Positions 25,895-35,185 of a stretch of 51,885 nucleotides of DNA are shown here, piece after piece (position 1 is the stretch's first letter; each line of letters opens with the position of its first letter). This DNA comes from Pseudomonas helleri (lineage in GTDB: Bacteria > Pseudomonadota > Gammaproteobacteria > Pseudomonadales > Pseudomonadaceae): positions 1 to 51,885 of the forward strand of contig NZ_WIWC01000037.1 in the NCBI RefSeq assembly GCF_009600315.1, in the 5' to 3' direction. Both the position numbers and the translations under genes were made by a program. Under the pieces are notes generated by a model, which was not told where the DNA came from, searched no databases, and worked only from the letters and a program-made list of their open reading frames with translations.

Positions 25895-27727
25895 ATGGAT
25901 CTGCGATTCCCCTTGGGTTGTCTCGGGCTTTCAATAGCGCTGCTCATCACGGGCGGTTGTTCGCCAGACGACAAACCTAAGCAGGCCAGCCTGGAAGACA
26001 GAAACGCAGCGTTCGAAAAGACCCTCGACTCGATCAAGGATCAACAGCTCAAAGACGCTGTTGCAGACCTTGGCGGCTCGCTGCTGCTGCTGGAACGCGC
26101 GCGCATCAAGCTGCAGGACAAGCCCGTCGAAACCGAATACGGCAACGACGACCTGGCGTTGCTCAAGCATTACCCCGACAGCCAGGCGCTGAGCGACACC
26201 TATATCAATGGGCTGTTTGTGCTGCGCAAAAACTCCAGCTCTGATTACTTGACCGATCTGGAGCCTGTCTTTCCGTTCCCAGCCAATAGCAATGCCGAGT
26301 TCCCGTTTCCCCATGCGCTGGAATGGCAATCCGTGACCCTGAGCAATAAACAAGAGGTGCCCTTCCAGCCTGAATGGTCTGAAACTGACCCCGGCATCCA
26401 GCTCAGTCCTTCCAGTGCCAATTTGAGCAATCCTGACGACCTCACCATCACCTACCCCTACGTCGACGGGATCGAAACTGCGAACGCGCAACAGCCGCAA
26501 CCCCTGATGTTGCACGGTAAAGTCGAGGTGATCGCACCCGGTCAAGTGGTGAACTTCAACCTGACGCGAGATGACGTGGGTAAAACCCGCACCGACGGTA
26601 CGATCAGTGTGACCCTGCTGTCGTTGGATAAAAATGTTGCTGAAGTCGACATCATCAACAGTGCGCCGCTGGCCGCTGAAGTCCGCGACACTGCGCTTAA
26701 CCCTCTGATCATTCAGGCCCGCGACCATACCGGGCAATTTCTGTCACGCGCCGGTTCCATCAATGAAAACGCCGAGCAACTGGCGTTTTATCAACAGCAA
26801 CTGGCCGAAATGCTCAAGCAAACTGCGTGGAGCGACGCCTTTGGCCAACAGTTGGATGACGAGCAAAAAGCCTTTGAGGCCGAACACCCGCATCACTACA
26901 GCAAGGTGTATTTCAACGGCACAGTCGAAAATCTGGATATCAGCGTGCTCGACTTCTCCACCGCCAACGTCACACGCAAAACCATTGACTTACCAGTACG
27001 CAAACTCGACAAGACAGTGGTGAGCAAAGACATCCAAACGCTGCCGCTATCCGTGGTGGTGTATGACGATCAGGCCGCCAGCTACCTGAAGGGTTCGGCA
27101 CTTGAGCCGGAGCAACTGATCAAGAGTGTGGTCATCAGTCAATCGGTGGAAGATGCCAGCGCAGCGACGATTGAGTTCAGCCACCCGCCGACATTCAATG
27201 ACGAATTGCTGGGCGTACTGCCAGACACCTCTGAGGCACCTGTCACCTTCTTCGCTGAGGATGAGCACGGCCAGCGTAGCGAGCCGCTGGAACTGCCTGT
27301 CGAGGCGTTTGATGTCGACCCGCATACAGGCGTTATCACCTATGACCTCAACCTGTTCCCCGAAACACCGGCTTATGCGGTGGGTTCGATGCCACTGTTT
27401 ATCGCCTCCATCGACAAACACACCTTGAATACCGCACAGTTGCCCAAAGGCCTCGAGCTCAAAGGCAATGCACTGGTTGTTGATCAAAAGCTGTTTCCAG
27501 CCGATACCTGGCGCTTTTACGCCAAGGACGATACCGGCAACTATTTGAAAGAAGTACTGGCCGTCAGCCACAGCACTGAAGCGGATGGCCCCGCATTATT
27601 TGACGTGCATTACTTTTATGGGCAACCGACCCGGATAGAGAGCTACAGCCGCACTGATCTGAACCCGGTCGAATACGGGTTTGAAGTCAAACTCGTCAAA
27701 GTGCCGGATATTACAGCGCCGCACTAA
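25895..27727 (+). CDS. 610-residue outer-membrane lipoprotein of unknown function
   Basis: I do not recognise a named family. The N-terminus (MDLRFPLGCLGLSIALLITGGC) is a lipoprotein signal with lipobox ITGGC and lipidated Cys22; Ser at +2 argues for the outer membrane. A short charged helical region follows (about 30-85), then a long beta-rich, Asp/Pro/Val-rich region with repeated Ig-like character (about 165-600). There are no other cysteines and no obvious catalytic motif. It is probably a periplasmic adhesion, scaffold or envelope protein. It ends in a four-base overlap with a convergent small gene. Confidence 0.85.
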   Translation: MDLRFPLGCLGLSIALLITGGCSPDDKPKQASLEDRNAAFEKTLDSIKDQQLKDAVADLGGSLLLLERARIKLQDKPVETEYGNDDLALLKHYPDSQALSDTYINGLFVLRKNSSSDYLTDLEPVFPFPANSNAEFPFPHALEWQSVTLSNKQEVPFQPEWSETDPGIQLSPSSANLSNPDDLTITYPYVDGIETANAQQPQPLMLHGKVEVIAPGQVVNFNLTRDDVGKTRTDGTISVTLLSLDKNVAEVDIINSAPLAAEVRDTALNPLIIQARDHTGQFLSRAGSINENAEQLAFYQQQLAEMLKQTAWSDAFGQQLDDEQKAFEAEHPHHYSKVYFNGTVENLDISVLDFSTANVTRKTIDLPVRKLDKTVVSKDIQTLPLSVVVYDDQAASYLKGSALEPEQLIKSVVISQSVEDASAATIEFSHPPTFNDELLGVLPDTSEAPVTFFAEDEHGQRSEPLELPVEAFDVDPHTGVITYDLNLFPETPAYAVGSMPLFIASIDKHTLNTAQLPKGLELKGNALVVDQKLFPADTWRFYAKDDTGNYLKEVLAVSHSTEADGPALFDVHYFYGQPTRIESYSRTDLNPVEYGFEVKLVKVPDITAPH

Positions 27728-28041
27728 CTGAACGCGTGAGCACGCTTACCATTGATCTCGCGCAACTGGGCCTGCACATGCAGACACCAGATTTGCGGAT
27801 CATTGGCCACTTGATAGCCATGCAGTGTCAGGCTTTCGACGATGGACTCAAGGGTCGATTCAGCCGCGAACGGGCCGGGAAAAGGGCCTTGGGCTTTGAT
27901 CGTGGTCGGTTGCTCGCCTGCCAAGCCTGCGGCAAAGAGCAGCGTCCACATCCCGGTATTGCCTGCCAGCGGGCGAACGCTGCATTCAATGCGGGTCACC
28001 AGGCCAAAGCATTGGCGTGTAAGGCAAAGGTTGCGCGACAT
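27724..28041 (-). CDS. conserved hypothetical small protein
   Basis: A 105-residue protein with no domain I recognise. It has an amphipathic C-terminal segment (TLESIVESLTLHGYQ) and three Cys in the first 20 residues. GAGG lies upstream of the ATG at 28041. Its stop overlaps the convergent lipoprotein stop by four bases. Codon usage looks ordinary for the genome, which supports a real gene, but the evidence is thin. Confidence 0.6.
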   Translation of the reverse strand: MSRNLCLTRQCFGLVTRIECSVRPLAGNTGMWTLLFAAGLAGEQPTTIKAQGPFPGPFAAESTLESIVESLTLHGYQVANDPQIWCLHVQAQLREINGKRAHAFS

Positions 28042-28189
28042 GGCGGCGACCCTCGGTAGATCCTGTATCAGCCGCTCAAAACGGGCTGCATCATTCCGCT
28101 GACTACAGTGGAGGTCCTTGAGGTGAGCATAGAAGAAATATTTGACAGGCGGGGGTGTTGTGACAAACGGAGGGAAGGTGAGCCTGTGA

Positions 28190-28297
28190 CCCTCACCCTA
28201 GCCCTCTCCCAGAGGGAGAGGGAACTGACCGCACGCGAATTTGAAAACACCACACATCAAGCCCCCTCTCCCTCCGGGAGAGGGTTGGGGTGAGGGG
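28190..28297. repeat. CCCTCACCCC-type inverted repeat, copy 2 (complete doublet)
   Basis: The left arm CCCTCACCCTAGCCCTCTCC plus AGAGGGAGAGGG, a 40-base spacer, and a full inverted right arm CCCTCTCCCTCCGGGAGAGGG-TTGGGGTGAGGG make this the most complete copy. It abuts the stop codon of the Lon-like protease (28301). Confidence 0.88.
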
Positions 28298-28300
28298 CTT

Positions 28301-30742
28301 TCAAGCTGGCTTTTTGGTTGCCGCCAAGGTTTCGGCAATCAGCTCTTTCTCGGCCTCTTTGAGGTCCTCATCGCTGATCATCTCGGCAATCACCCGCAAA
28401 CGCTCCACCACACGGGCATTGACGCTGCCTTCAGGGAATTGCCCCTCGGCATCGGGCTCACCCGCAGGCTCACCCACCAGCAGACTCAACGCCTCATCCG
28501 CCTGACGCACCGCATAAACGTGGAATTTACCCTCGCGTACGGCCTGCAGCACCTTTTCATCCAGCATCAACGTCGCTACGTTGGCTTGCGGGATGATCGC
28601 GCCCTGCTCCCCCGTCAGGCCGCGTGCTTCACAGAGTCGGAAGAAGCCTTCGATTTTCTCGTTAACCCCGCCCACCGCCTGAACTTCACCAAACTGGTTG
28701 ATCGAGCCGGTAATTGCAAAACACTGTTTGAGGGGCGTTTTCGAGAGCGCCGAGATCAGCGTGCAAGCTTCCCCCAGTGACGCACTGTCTCCATCGACGT
28801 AGCCGTAGGATTGTTCCAACGCAATACTCGCCGAGATCGCCAGCGGGAACTCCTGTGCATAACGACTGCCCAGATACCCGGTCAGAATCATCACGCCTTT
28901 GGAGTGAATCGGCTGCCCAAGGTTGACCTCGCGCTCAATGTCGACAATGCCGCTGCCGCCCGGATATACCGTGGCGGAAATGCGCGCTGGCACGCCAAAC
29001 GCCGAATCGCCCACCTCCAGTACGGTCAAGCCATTGCACTTGCCGACCGCAGCGCCATCGGTGTCGATCAGAATGATCCCGGCCAGCATGTCATCGAGAA
29101 TCCGCGCAGACACACGCCCGGTGCGCGTGGCTTTGGCTTTCAGCGCACGCTCGATATGCCCCGCATCCGTCATTTCATCGTTGGCCAAGTGACGGATGAA
29201 ATCCGCCTCGCTGACCAGCTGAAACAAATCGCCAATACGGGCTGACAAACGCCCCTGATGCTCGGCCAGACGGGCACTGTAGGTGGCCAGTCGCGCCACG
29301 GCATCGGCCGTCAGCGGCGCCATGCCTTCTTCGGAGGTGCGCGTGGTCAACAGCTGAGCGAACTGCTCAAGGCTCTCGTCAACCATCGGAATGTCTTCAT
29401 CGAAGTCCACCAGCACCCGGAACATCTCCTGGAAGTCCGGATCAAGGTCTTGCAGCGTGTAATACAACTGGCGCGCACCAATGATGATGACTTTGACCTG
29501 CAAAGGAATAACCTGCGGGCTCAGAGTAATGGTGGCCAGACGCCCCATCTCACCCAGCGGCGATTCCATTTTCAGCTTGCGCGATTGCAGGGCACGCTTG
29601 AGCGCGTCCCATACAAAGGGCTCGCTCAGCATCTTCTCGGCTTCAAGAATCAAAAAGCCGCCATTGGCACGGTGCAGCGCACCCGGACGCAGTTGCCGGT
29701 AGGTGGTGTACAGCGCACCTTGGTCGGTGCTGTATTCAATACGGCCAAACAGGTTGTCGTAGGTCGGGTGCGGCTCAAACACCACCGGCGCACCGCCGCT
29801 CATGGGCTGACCGACCACCAGACTCGGCAGGTATTGCTCCTCAAGCAATTTGCGCGCTTGAGCATCGGTTTTGCTGTCATCGACCAGTTGCTCAACCACT
29901 GTTTTAAGCAGGTACACCTGCATCGCCTGCAAATAACCGCACACGGCCGCGTTTTCCGCGTACTTCTGCGACAAAGGTGCCAACAAGGGTTGCAACGCCA
30001 GCGTGATGGTTTCTTCGTTCAACTGGCGCAGTTGATTGTTCGACTCACGCTTCCACTGCGGCAAGCTGGCCAGTTCTTCGTTGAGACGCTCTTCAAGCGC
30101 GGAAATATCCTCGTGGAATCGTTCACGCTCTTCTTCGGGCAACTGTGAAAATTCGGCCTCATCCAGCGCCTTGCCGTCACTCATCGGGGTAAATGCAACG
30201 TTGCTGCTGTCGCGATACAGCGCCACGCCTTTTTCCAGCGCCAGGCGCTCGATCACATCCAGCGCACGGTCGTAGCGCTGGTTGAAACCACGATCAATAG
30301 CGCTTTTGCGTTGTTGATACGTTGGGTGCTCAAACACCGCCGGAAACGTCGCCAGCAAATTGTCGATCAAGCCATTGATGTCACTGATAAACGAACCGGC
30401 AGTGCTCGCAGGCAGCTCCAGAGCCCGGGGTTCGCGCTCGTCATCAAAATTATTGACGTACACCCAGTCGCTGGGCGATTTGAGCCGCTTGCCTTCAGCT
30501 TTGAGGTAGCGCTTAACGAACGAAAAGCGCCCGGTGCCGGGCTCGCCCATGACAAACACGTTGTAACCGGGGCGTGGCATGGCCACGCCAAACTGCAACG
30601 CTTCGACCGCACGCTCCTGGCCGAGAATGCCGCGAAAGGGCTCCAAATCATTGGTGGTCGAGAAGCTGAACTGTTCAGCGGAGAACGGACGGGTTAGCGC
30701 GTCAGGCGCTAGACGCAAGCTGGCAGCAACAGAATCAGGCAT
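28301..30742 (-). CDS. Lon-like AAA protease (LonB/YcbZ, AAA_32 type)
   Basis: An 813-residue ATP-dependent protease-like protein. An N-terminal AAA_32-type region carries the P-loop at 66-72 (GEPGTGR), where Arg replaces the usual Lys. A long helical insertion spans about 180-300, and the AAA core extends to about 510. A C-terminal Lon protease domain keeps the catalytic dyad Ser653 (DGDSAS) and Lys696 (VNEK). It lacks the Lon substrate-binding N-domain. In P. aeruginosa the position corresponds to PA4576. The cellular substrate is unknown. The gene is monocistronic and ends directly in a repeat. Confidence 0.9.
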   Translation of the reverse strand: MPDSVAASLRLAPDALTRPFSAEQFSFSTTNDLEPFRGILGQERAVEALQFGVAMPRPGYNVFVMGEPGTGRFSFVKRYLKAEGKRLKSPSDWVYVNNFDDEREPRALELPASTAGSFISDINGLIDNLLATFPAVFEHPTYQQRKSAIDRGFNQRYDRALDVIERLALEKGVALYRDSSNVAFTPMSDGKALDEAEFSQLPEEERERFHEDISALEERLNEELASLPQWKRESNNQLRQLNEETITLALQPLLAPLSQKYAENAAVCGYLQAMQVYLLKTVVEQLVDDSKTDAQARKLLEEQYLPSLVVGQPMSGGAPVVFEPHPTYDNLFGRIEYSTDQGALYTTYRQLRPGALHRANGGFLILEAEKMLSEPFVWDALKRALQSRKLKMESPLGEMGRLATITLSPQVIPLQVKVIIIGARQLYYTLQDLDPDFQEMFRVLVDFDEDIPMVDESLEQFAQLLTTRTSEEGMAPLTADAVARLATYSARLAEHQGRLSARIGDLFQLVSEADFIRHLANDEMTDAGHIERALKAKATRTGRVSARILDDMLAGIILIDTDGAAVGKCNGLTVLEVGDSAFGVPARISATVYPGGSGIVDIEREVNLGQPIHSKGVMILTGYLGSRYAQEFPLAISASIALEQSYGYVDGDSASLGEACTLISALSKTPLKQCFAITGSINQFGEVQAVGGVNEKIEGFFRLCEARGLTGEQGAIIPQANVATLMLDEKVLQAVREGKFHVYAVRQADEALSLLVGEPAGEPDAEGQFPEGSVNARVVERLRVIAEMISDEDLKEAEKELIAETLAATKKPA

Positions 30743-30908
30743 CGGGCTTCCTTACATCGGGCGGGGCAGATGTAGGCATTCTGGCGCTGGCTGTGTATCA
30801 CTGGCAAGGCACACAACGCGGGAAATCTTACCCCCCCGTATTTACGGGCCTGAAAAGGGCTCAAACCACGATTGTTTTACAAAAAGTCACGGAACCTGCT
30901 GATCGTGC

Positions 30909-30915
30909 CTAGACT
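30909..30915 (+). promoter_or_regulatory. candidate RpoS-type -10 for the DUF3015 gene
   Basis: CTAGACT, preceded by GTGC and without a clear -35, resembles the RpoS -10 CTATACT. It lies 100 bases upstream of the ATG at 31015. Weak evidence; it would predict stationary-phase expression. Confidence 0.35.
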
Positions 30916-31014
30916 CCTATGTGTTACGCGGCTGGATTGATAACTGGCCCGTACTGGCGCTACAGGGCCAGACACCCTTGTCCATTGGTTGCATACACAT
31001 AGAGATCACAGCTT

Positions 31015-31503
31015 ATGAAACGGATTCTTCTCGGTACTCTCTTTACGGTTGTTTCCCTCAATGCCATGGCGCAAGCACCCGGTGGCCCGAACTGCGGTTG
31101 GGGCAACATGTTGTTTGAAGGTCAGCGTGGCACTCCTGCCCACTTCCTGGCCTCCACCACCAACGGCACCTCGGGTAACGCCACCTTCGGTATGACCTCC
31201 GGTACCAATGGTTGCACCACCAAAGACGCCCTGACCTACGGCGGCAAATCGTGGATTGCCATGAATGGCATGATGAACGAGCTGTCCGAAGACATGGCCA
31301 AAGGCAATGGCGAAGCACTGACCACCTACGCGGTGGTGCTGGGTGTCGCCCCTGAAGACCGCGAGCATTTCGCCGCTGTCACGCACGAACACTTCCAGCA
31401 AATCTTCAGCAAAGCTGACGTCACCGCAGAAGATATTCACAACAACACACTGGCCGTGCTGAAAAGCGACGCACGCCTGTCCAAGTACGCAACGGCTGCG
31501 TAA
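31015..31503 (+). CDS. DUF3015 family exported protein
   Basis: A 162-residue secreted protein with signal peptide MKRILLGTLFTVVSLNAMAQA, a Gly/Thr/Ser-rich middle (around TNGTSGNATFGMTSGT) and a helical C-terminal half. A Cys pair (NCGWG and GCTTK) may form a disulfide. The function of DUF3015 is unknown. It is followed after a small hairpin by the DUF4105 gene on the same strand, a pairing I recall from other pseudomonads. Confidence 0.88.
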   Translation: MKRILLGTLFTVVSLNAMAQAPGGPNCGWGNMLFEGQRGTPAHFLASTTNGTSGNATFGMTSGTNGCTTKDALTYGGKSWIAMNGMMNELSEDMAKGNGEALTTYAVVLGVAPEDREHFAAVTHEHFQQIFSKADVTAEDIHNNTLAVLKSDARLSKYATAA

Positions 31504-31512
31504 ATGAGTCCT

Positions 31513-31533
31513 GCCCGCTCCCTCGGGAGCGGG
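31513..31533 (+). terminator. hairpin between DUF3015 and DUF4105 genes
   Basis: CCCGCTCC-CTC-GGGAGCGGG followed by TATTCT. The T tract is poor, so partial termination or attenuation within a two-gene unit is likely. Confidence 0.6.
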
Positions 31534-31578
31534 TATTCTCCTGCTTAACCCCTCTTCGTCTGACAACAGTTGCCGAAC

Positions 31579-33432
31579 ATGCTCAAACGCCTTGCCTATC
31601 TGGCGCTCTGTGCCTGCGCCCCGCTGTATGCCTCTCCCCAGCTTGATAATCAACGTGTGCAACAACTGGCCAATGATCCGTTCTGGATCTCATTGGGCCA
31701 CTACGAAGCTGGCAAGCTAGGCGGCTGGCGCAGCTATGTCAGCGAGGACAAATTCTTTCTCGCCCCTGACGGTGCTCATCACCCGGATGCGGAACTGCGC
31801 GCCACCGTGGAGGCGCTGTATGCGCCCCTGAGCCTGGGCGACAAACATCCGCAGTGCGTCTACCCGGCGCGTACCCGTTGGCTCAAAGCTCAACTGAACC
31901 TGACCGACCTGCCCAAGGCCGATTGCGCAGAGTTCACTCAATGGTTCAAAGACGTGGCGCCGCACAGCACGGTGATGATTTTCCCAGCCGCCTACCTGAA
32001 CAGCCCATCCTCCATGTTTGGTCATACCTTATTGCGTATCGACCAAGCGGATGTGCAGAGCAACAAGACCGCGCTGCTGAGTTATGCGATCAACTTTGGC
32101 GCTTACATTGAAGGCTCTGACAATAGCATTTTGTATGCCTGGAAAGGCTTGGCCGGCGGTTATCCCGGCCTGTTCGCACTGGTCTCCTATCAAGAAAAGC
32201 TGTCGGAATACCGCAGCCTGGAAAACCGTGACCTGTGGGAATATCGAATTAACCTGACACCTGAAGAAACCCAACGCATGGTCGAGCATGTGTGGGAGCT
32301 TAAACAGGTTCAGTTCGACTACTTTTTCTTTGACGAAAACTGCTCATATCGCCTGCTTGAACTGCTGCAAGTGGCCCGCCCCGGTCTGCAACTGACCACC
32401 CAATTTCCATTGACTGCGATTCCGACTGACACGGTGAAAGCCGTCAAGGAAGCTGGACTGGTGGAAAGCATTGAATACCGCCCTTCCCGAGAACGCGAGT
32501 TACTGGACAGGGCCAAGGTGCTTGATCCCGAAGAACAGCAATGGGTCTTGCAGGTCAGCGCGGATCAAGCCCAGTTGCAGAATCCGGCCTTCAAAGCGCT
32601 GCCCAAAGAACGTCAGGCGTTGATTATTGACGCGGCATATCGCCTTGAACGCTATCGAGCCAACGGCCTTGAACGTGACACGGGGCGTTCGCAGCGCAGC
32701 TTTGAACTGCTGCGGGCGATCAACCAAAACCCCGCGCCTGAACTTGAAGTTGAAAAACCCGAACTGCCGGAAAACGGCCACGAGTCGCGCACCTGGCAGT
32801 TAGGCGCAGGTAGCCGTGACGACAAATCCTTTGCCGAGTACGGCTTGCGCATGGCCTACCACGACTTGAACGACAACGCGCCGGGTTTCCCGCTGGGAGC
32901 GCAGATTGAAATCCTGCAACTCAAGTTACGTCAGTACGAAGGCAATAAATGGCAAGTCCAGCAGCTGGATCTGGCCAATATTCGCTCCTTGACGCCGCGT
33001 AACGAGCTACTCAAGCCGTGGTCATGGCAAGTCGGCGGCGGGCTTGAGCGGGTACTGGGCAAGCATGGCGATGAAAATCTGGTGAGTCATGTCAACGGCG
33101 GCGCGGGCGGCACCTGGCAATTGAGTGAAAACATGCTCGGCTTTGCGCTGGGCACCGTACGGGTGGAACACAACAATGACTTCGCCGCCTTTGTATCGCC
33201 CGCCGCAGGCTTTAATACCGGCGTGCTGTGGCGTAATCCCGTGGGTAATCTGAGCCTTGAGGCCAAGGGTGACTATTTCGCCAATGGCGAAATCCGTCGC
33301 AGTCTTAGCCTGAATCAGCAATGGGAAGTGTCTCGCAACCTGGGTGTGCGGTTGAGCGCGCAGCGTGAGTTCAGCAAGCTGACCTCTCCCGTCAACGAAG
33401 TGATGCTGGAAGTGAAGTGGTATCACTATTGA
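31579..33432 (+). CDS. DUF4105 (Lnb N-terminal periplasmic domain) protein
   Basis: A 617-residue exported protein. The signal peptide is about residues 1-18, followed by the Lnb_N/DUF4105 domain (about 30-350) and a beta-rich C-terminal domain (about 390-617) ending in a Tyr/His-rich strand (VKWYHY) that resembles an outer-membrane beta-barrel end. Conserved His149 (SMFGHTLL) and Cys255 (ENCSYRLL) look like the nucleophile/base pair of a permuted NlpC/P60-type fold; that reading is inference. The ATG at 31579 is preferred over the TTG three codons upstream. Confidence 0.87.
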   Translation: MLKRLAYLALCACAPLYASPQLDNQRVQQLANDPFWISLGHYEAGKLGGWRSYVSEDKFFLAPDGAHHPDAELRATVEALYAPLSLGDKHPQCVYPARTRWLKAQLNLTDLPKADCAEFTQWFKDVAPHSTVMIFPAAYLNSPSSMFGHTLLRIDQADVQSNKTALLSYAINFGAYIEGSDNSILYAWKGLAGGYPGLFALVSYQEKLSEYRSLENRDLWEYRINLTPEETQRMVEHVWELKQVQFDYFFFDENCSYRLLELLQVARPGLQLTTQFPLTAIPTDTVKAVKEAGLVESIEYRPSRERELLDRAKVLDPEEQQWVLQVSADQAQLQNPAFKALPKERQALIIDAAYRLERYRANGLERDTGRSQRSFELLRAINQNPAPELEVEKPELPENGHESRTWQLGAGSRDDKSFAEYGLRMAYHDLNDNAPGFPLGAQIEILQLKLRQYEGNKWQVQQLDLANIRSLTPRNELLKPWSWQVGGGLERVLGKHGDENLVSHVNGGAGGTWQLSENMLGFALGTVRVEHNNDFAAFVSPAAGFNTGVLWRNPVGNLSLEAKGDYFANGEIRRSLSLNQQWEVSRNLGVRLSAQREFSKLTSPVNEVMLEVKWYHY

Positions 33433-33517
33433 AAGAGCATCTAACCATGGCTGGAAAATGCGGTTTCACCATGCAGGGGTCTTGATCGACGCCCTACAGG
33501 GTCTAAAGCACCGCTAA

Positions 33518-34804
33518 TTAAAGTTGAGAGATGTTTTTTTCCGCCAAAGTCAGCAATACACACAGAACCAGAATTTGTGCCGCTGCGCCAAGCGTTTCGA
33601 TATCAAGATAGGAGGGAGCCAATCGGATATTACTGTCATATGGATCGATTCCGCCGGGGTAAGTAGCCCCGGCAGGGGTCAATGCCAACCCCGCGACCAA
33701 TGCCAGTTCGACTACTCGGGTGGCGCATCCTTCGGGTAAATTCAGGCTCACGAAGTAACCGCCCTTGGGCCGAGTCCAGGTCACCGACTCAACACCTGAA
33801 AACCCAGCGGACAACTCGTCTTCCAGCCTCTTGAACTTCGGCTCAAGCAGAACTCTGTGCTTACGCATATGCGCAACTACACCCTGGCGGTCACCAAAAA
33901 AAAGTAAATGCCGCAACTGGTTAGTTTTGTCAGGGCCAATCGTTCGGCTTTTACGATGGCGTAAAAACCACTCGATATTGGCAGGTGAAGCACCAAAAAA
34001 AGCTAACCCGGCGCTGGGCAATACAATTTTCGAAGTTGAGGCAAATATAAATACCCGGTTCGCATACCCCGCCGCTTCACACAACTGTGCAATTGGCTGA
34101 TTGGAAACTTCGTCGTCAGTTAAATGATGCACGGCATAAGCATTGTCCCAGAACAAAACAAAATCTGACGCGGCGGTTGGCAGACTCGCCAGCCTCCGCA
34201 CCGTGTCGGGGCTGTAGGTAGAGCCGCAGGGGTTATTGTATTTGGGTACACACCACATACCTTTTATAGAAGGGTCGGCGAGCACGAGCCTTTCTACGAT
34301 ATCCATATCAGGGCCAGTATCGAGCATTGGTACGGGTACCATTTCTATCTGATAGGCATCACATATTGCGAAATGTCGGTCGTAACCTGGCACAGGGCAC
34401 AGAAATTTAGGAGTTGCTACTTGGCTCCATGGTTCATTTTGGCACGGCACTCCATACCTGAATGCATAACCCAACGCCTCATACATTAGAGCTAGGCTGG
34501 AGTTTTCAGCGATAACAACTTGATCCGTCGGCAGTCCCAACAGAGTCTCTGAAAATAGAGCCCTGACTTCCGGTAAGCCTTGCAGACAACCATAGTTACG
34601 CCAGTCCACACCATTACGCGAAATAAAGCTAGCCCTCCCAGGCAGAAACAGAAAATCAGTTGCCAACGCTAACTGCTCAGACGAAGGTAAACCGCGAGTC
34701 ATGTTGATAGAAAAGGGGTTCACAAGGGTGCGGGCATAACAGGCTTCAAGTTCAACACGTGTTAAATCGCCGGGTGAGCACTTAACGTCAGTAAATATAG
34801 TCAT
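33518..34804 (-). CDS. subgroup-1c aspartate-aminotransferase-like PLP enzyme
   Basis: A 428-residue fold-type-I aminotransferase of the Asp_aminotransf (PF12897-like) group. Hallmarks: MTRGLPSSEQ at 35-44, RNYGCLQGLPE, FLCPVPGYDRHFAI around 134-147, NNPCG at 190-194, Asp220 and Tyr223 in WDNAYAVHHL, Schiff-base Lys259 in STSKI and carboxylate-binding Arg394 in NIRLAPS. All catalytic residues are intact. It is the last gene of the TIM barrel-azlC-azlD-aminotransferase cluster, 45 bases after azlD, so it probably acts on a specialised amino acid rather than central aspartate. DNA is visibly AT-richer than the backbone. Confidence 0.88.
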   Translation of the reverse strand: MTIFTDVKCSPGDLTRVELEACYARTLVNPFSINMTRGLPSSEQLALATDFLFLPGRASFISRNGVDWRNYGCLQGLPEVRALFSETLLGLPTDQVVIAENSSLALMYEALGYAFRYGVPCQNEPWSQVATPKFLCPVPGYDRHFAICDAYQIEMVPVPMLDTGPDMDIVERLVLADPSIKGMWCVPKYNNPCGSTYSPDTVRRLASLPTAASDFVLFWDNAYAVHHLTDDEVSNQPIAQLCEAAGYANRVFIFASTSKIVLPSAGLAFFGASPANIEWFLRHRKSRTIGPDKTNQLRHLLFFGDRQGVVAHMRKHRVLLEPKFKRLEDELSAGFSGVESVTWTRPKGGYFVSLNLPEGCATRVVELALVAGLALTPAGATYPGGIDPYDSNIRLAPSYLDIETLGAAAQILVLCVLLTLAEKNISQL

Positions 34805-34849
34805 ATTTTTATACGCTCAACGAAAACGAAATTTAAAACGGCTCCGTGC

Positions 34850-35185
34850 TTACAGCACATACAACGCCCCGGTGTATATCGACACACAACAGATCAAGGA
34901 TTTAAAAACACTGCGTGTCCAGGCCGCCACAGTAAAAGCCAGTACCATAATTAATAACTTGACGAGGCGATCACCTTCAAAGTGCCCTGACCAATAGTTA
35001 AATAGAGCATCGCCAAAGGCGATCGTATAAATAATGCCACCCATTACAGCACAGGCGGCATAGCTCAAGAATTGATAAAAACTCCCTTGCCCATTGATTT
35101 TAAATCGACGAAATATGAGCACCGGCAAAAAACGCAACGCATAAGATAATGCCGCTGCTACTGCAATCAATGTCCAGTTACTCAT
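34850..35185 (-). CDS. azlD: AzlD-type small subunit of branched-chain/other amino acid exporter
   Basis: A 111-residue inner-membrane protein with about four helices and the AzlD N-terminal pattern (ALSYALRFLPVLIF). AzlC/AzlD pairs export branched-chain amino acids and analogues such as azaleucine. Its ATG overlaps the azlC stop by four bases. The substrate cannot be told from sequence; the neighbours suggest the product of the two enzymes encoded with it. Confidence 0.87.
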   Translation of the reverse strand: MSNWTLIAVAAALSYALRFLPVLIFRRFKINGQGSFYQFLSYAACAVMGGIIYTIAFGDALFNYWSGHFEGDRLVKLLIMVLAFTVAAWTRSVFKSLICCVSIYTGALYVL

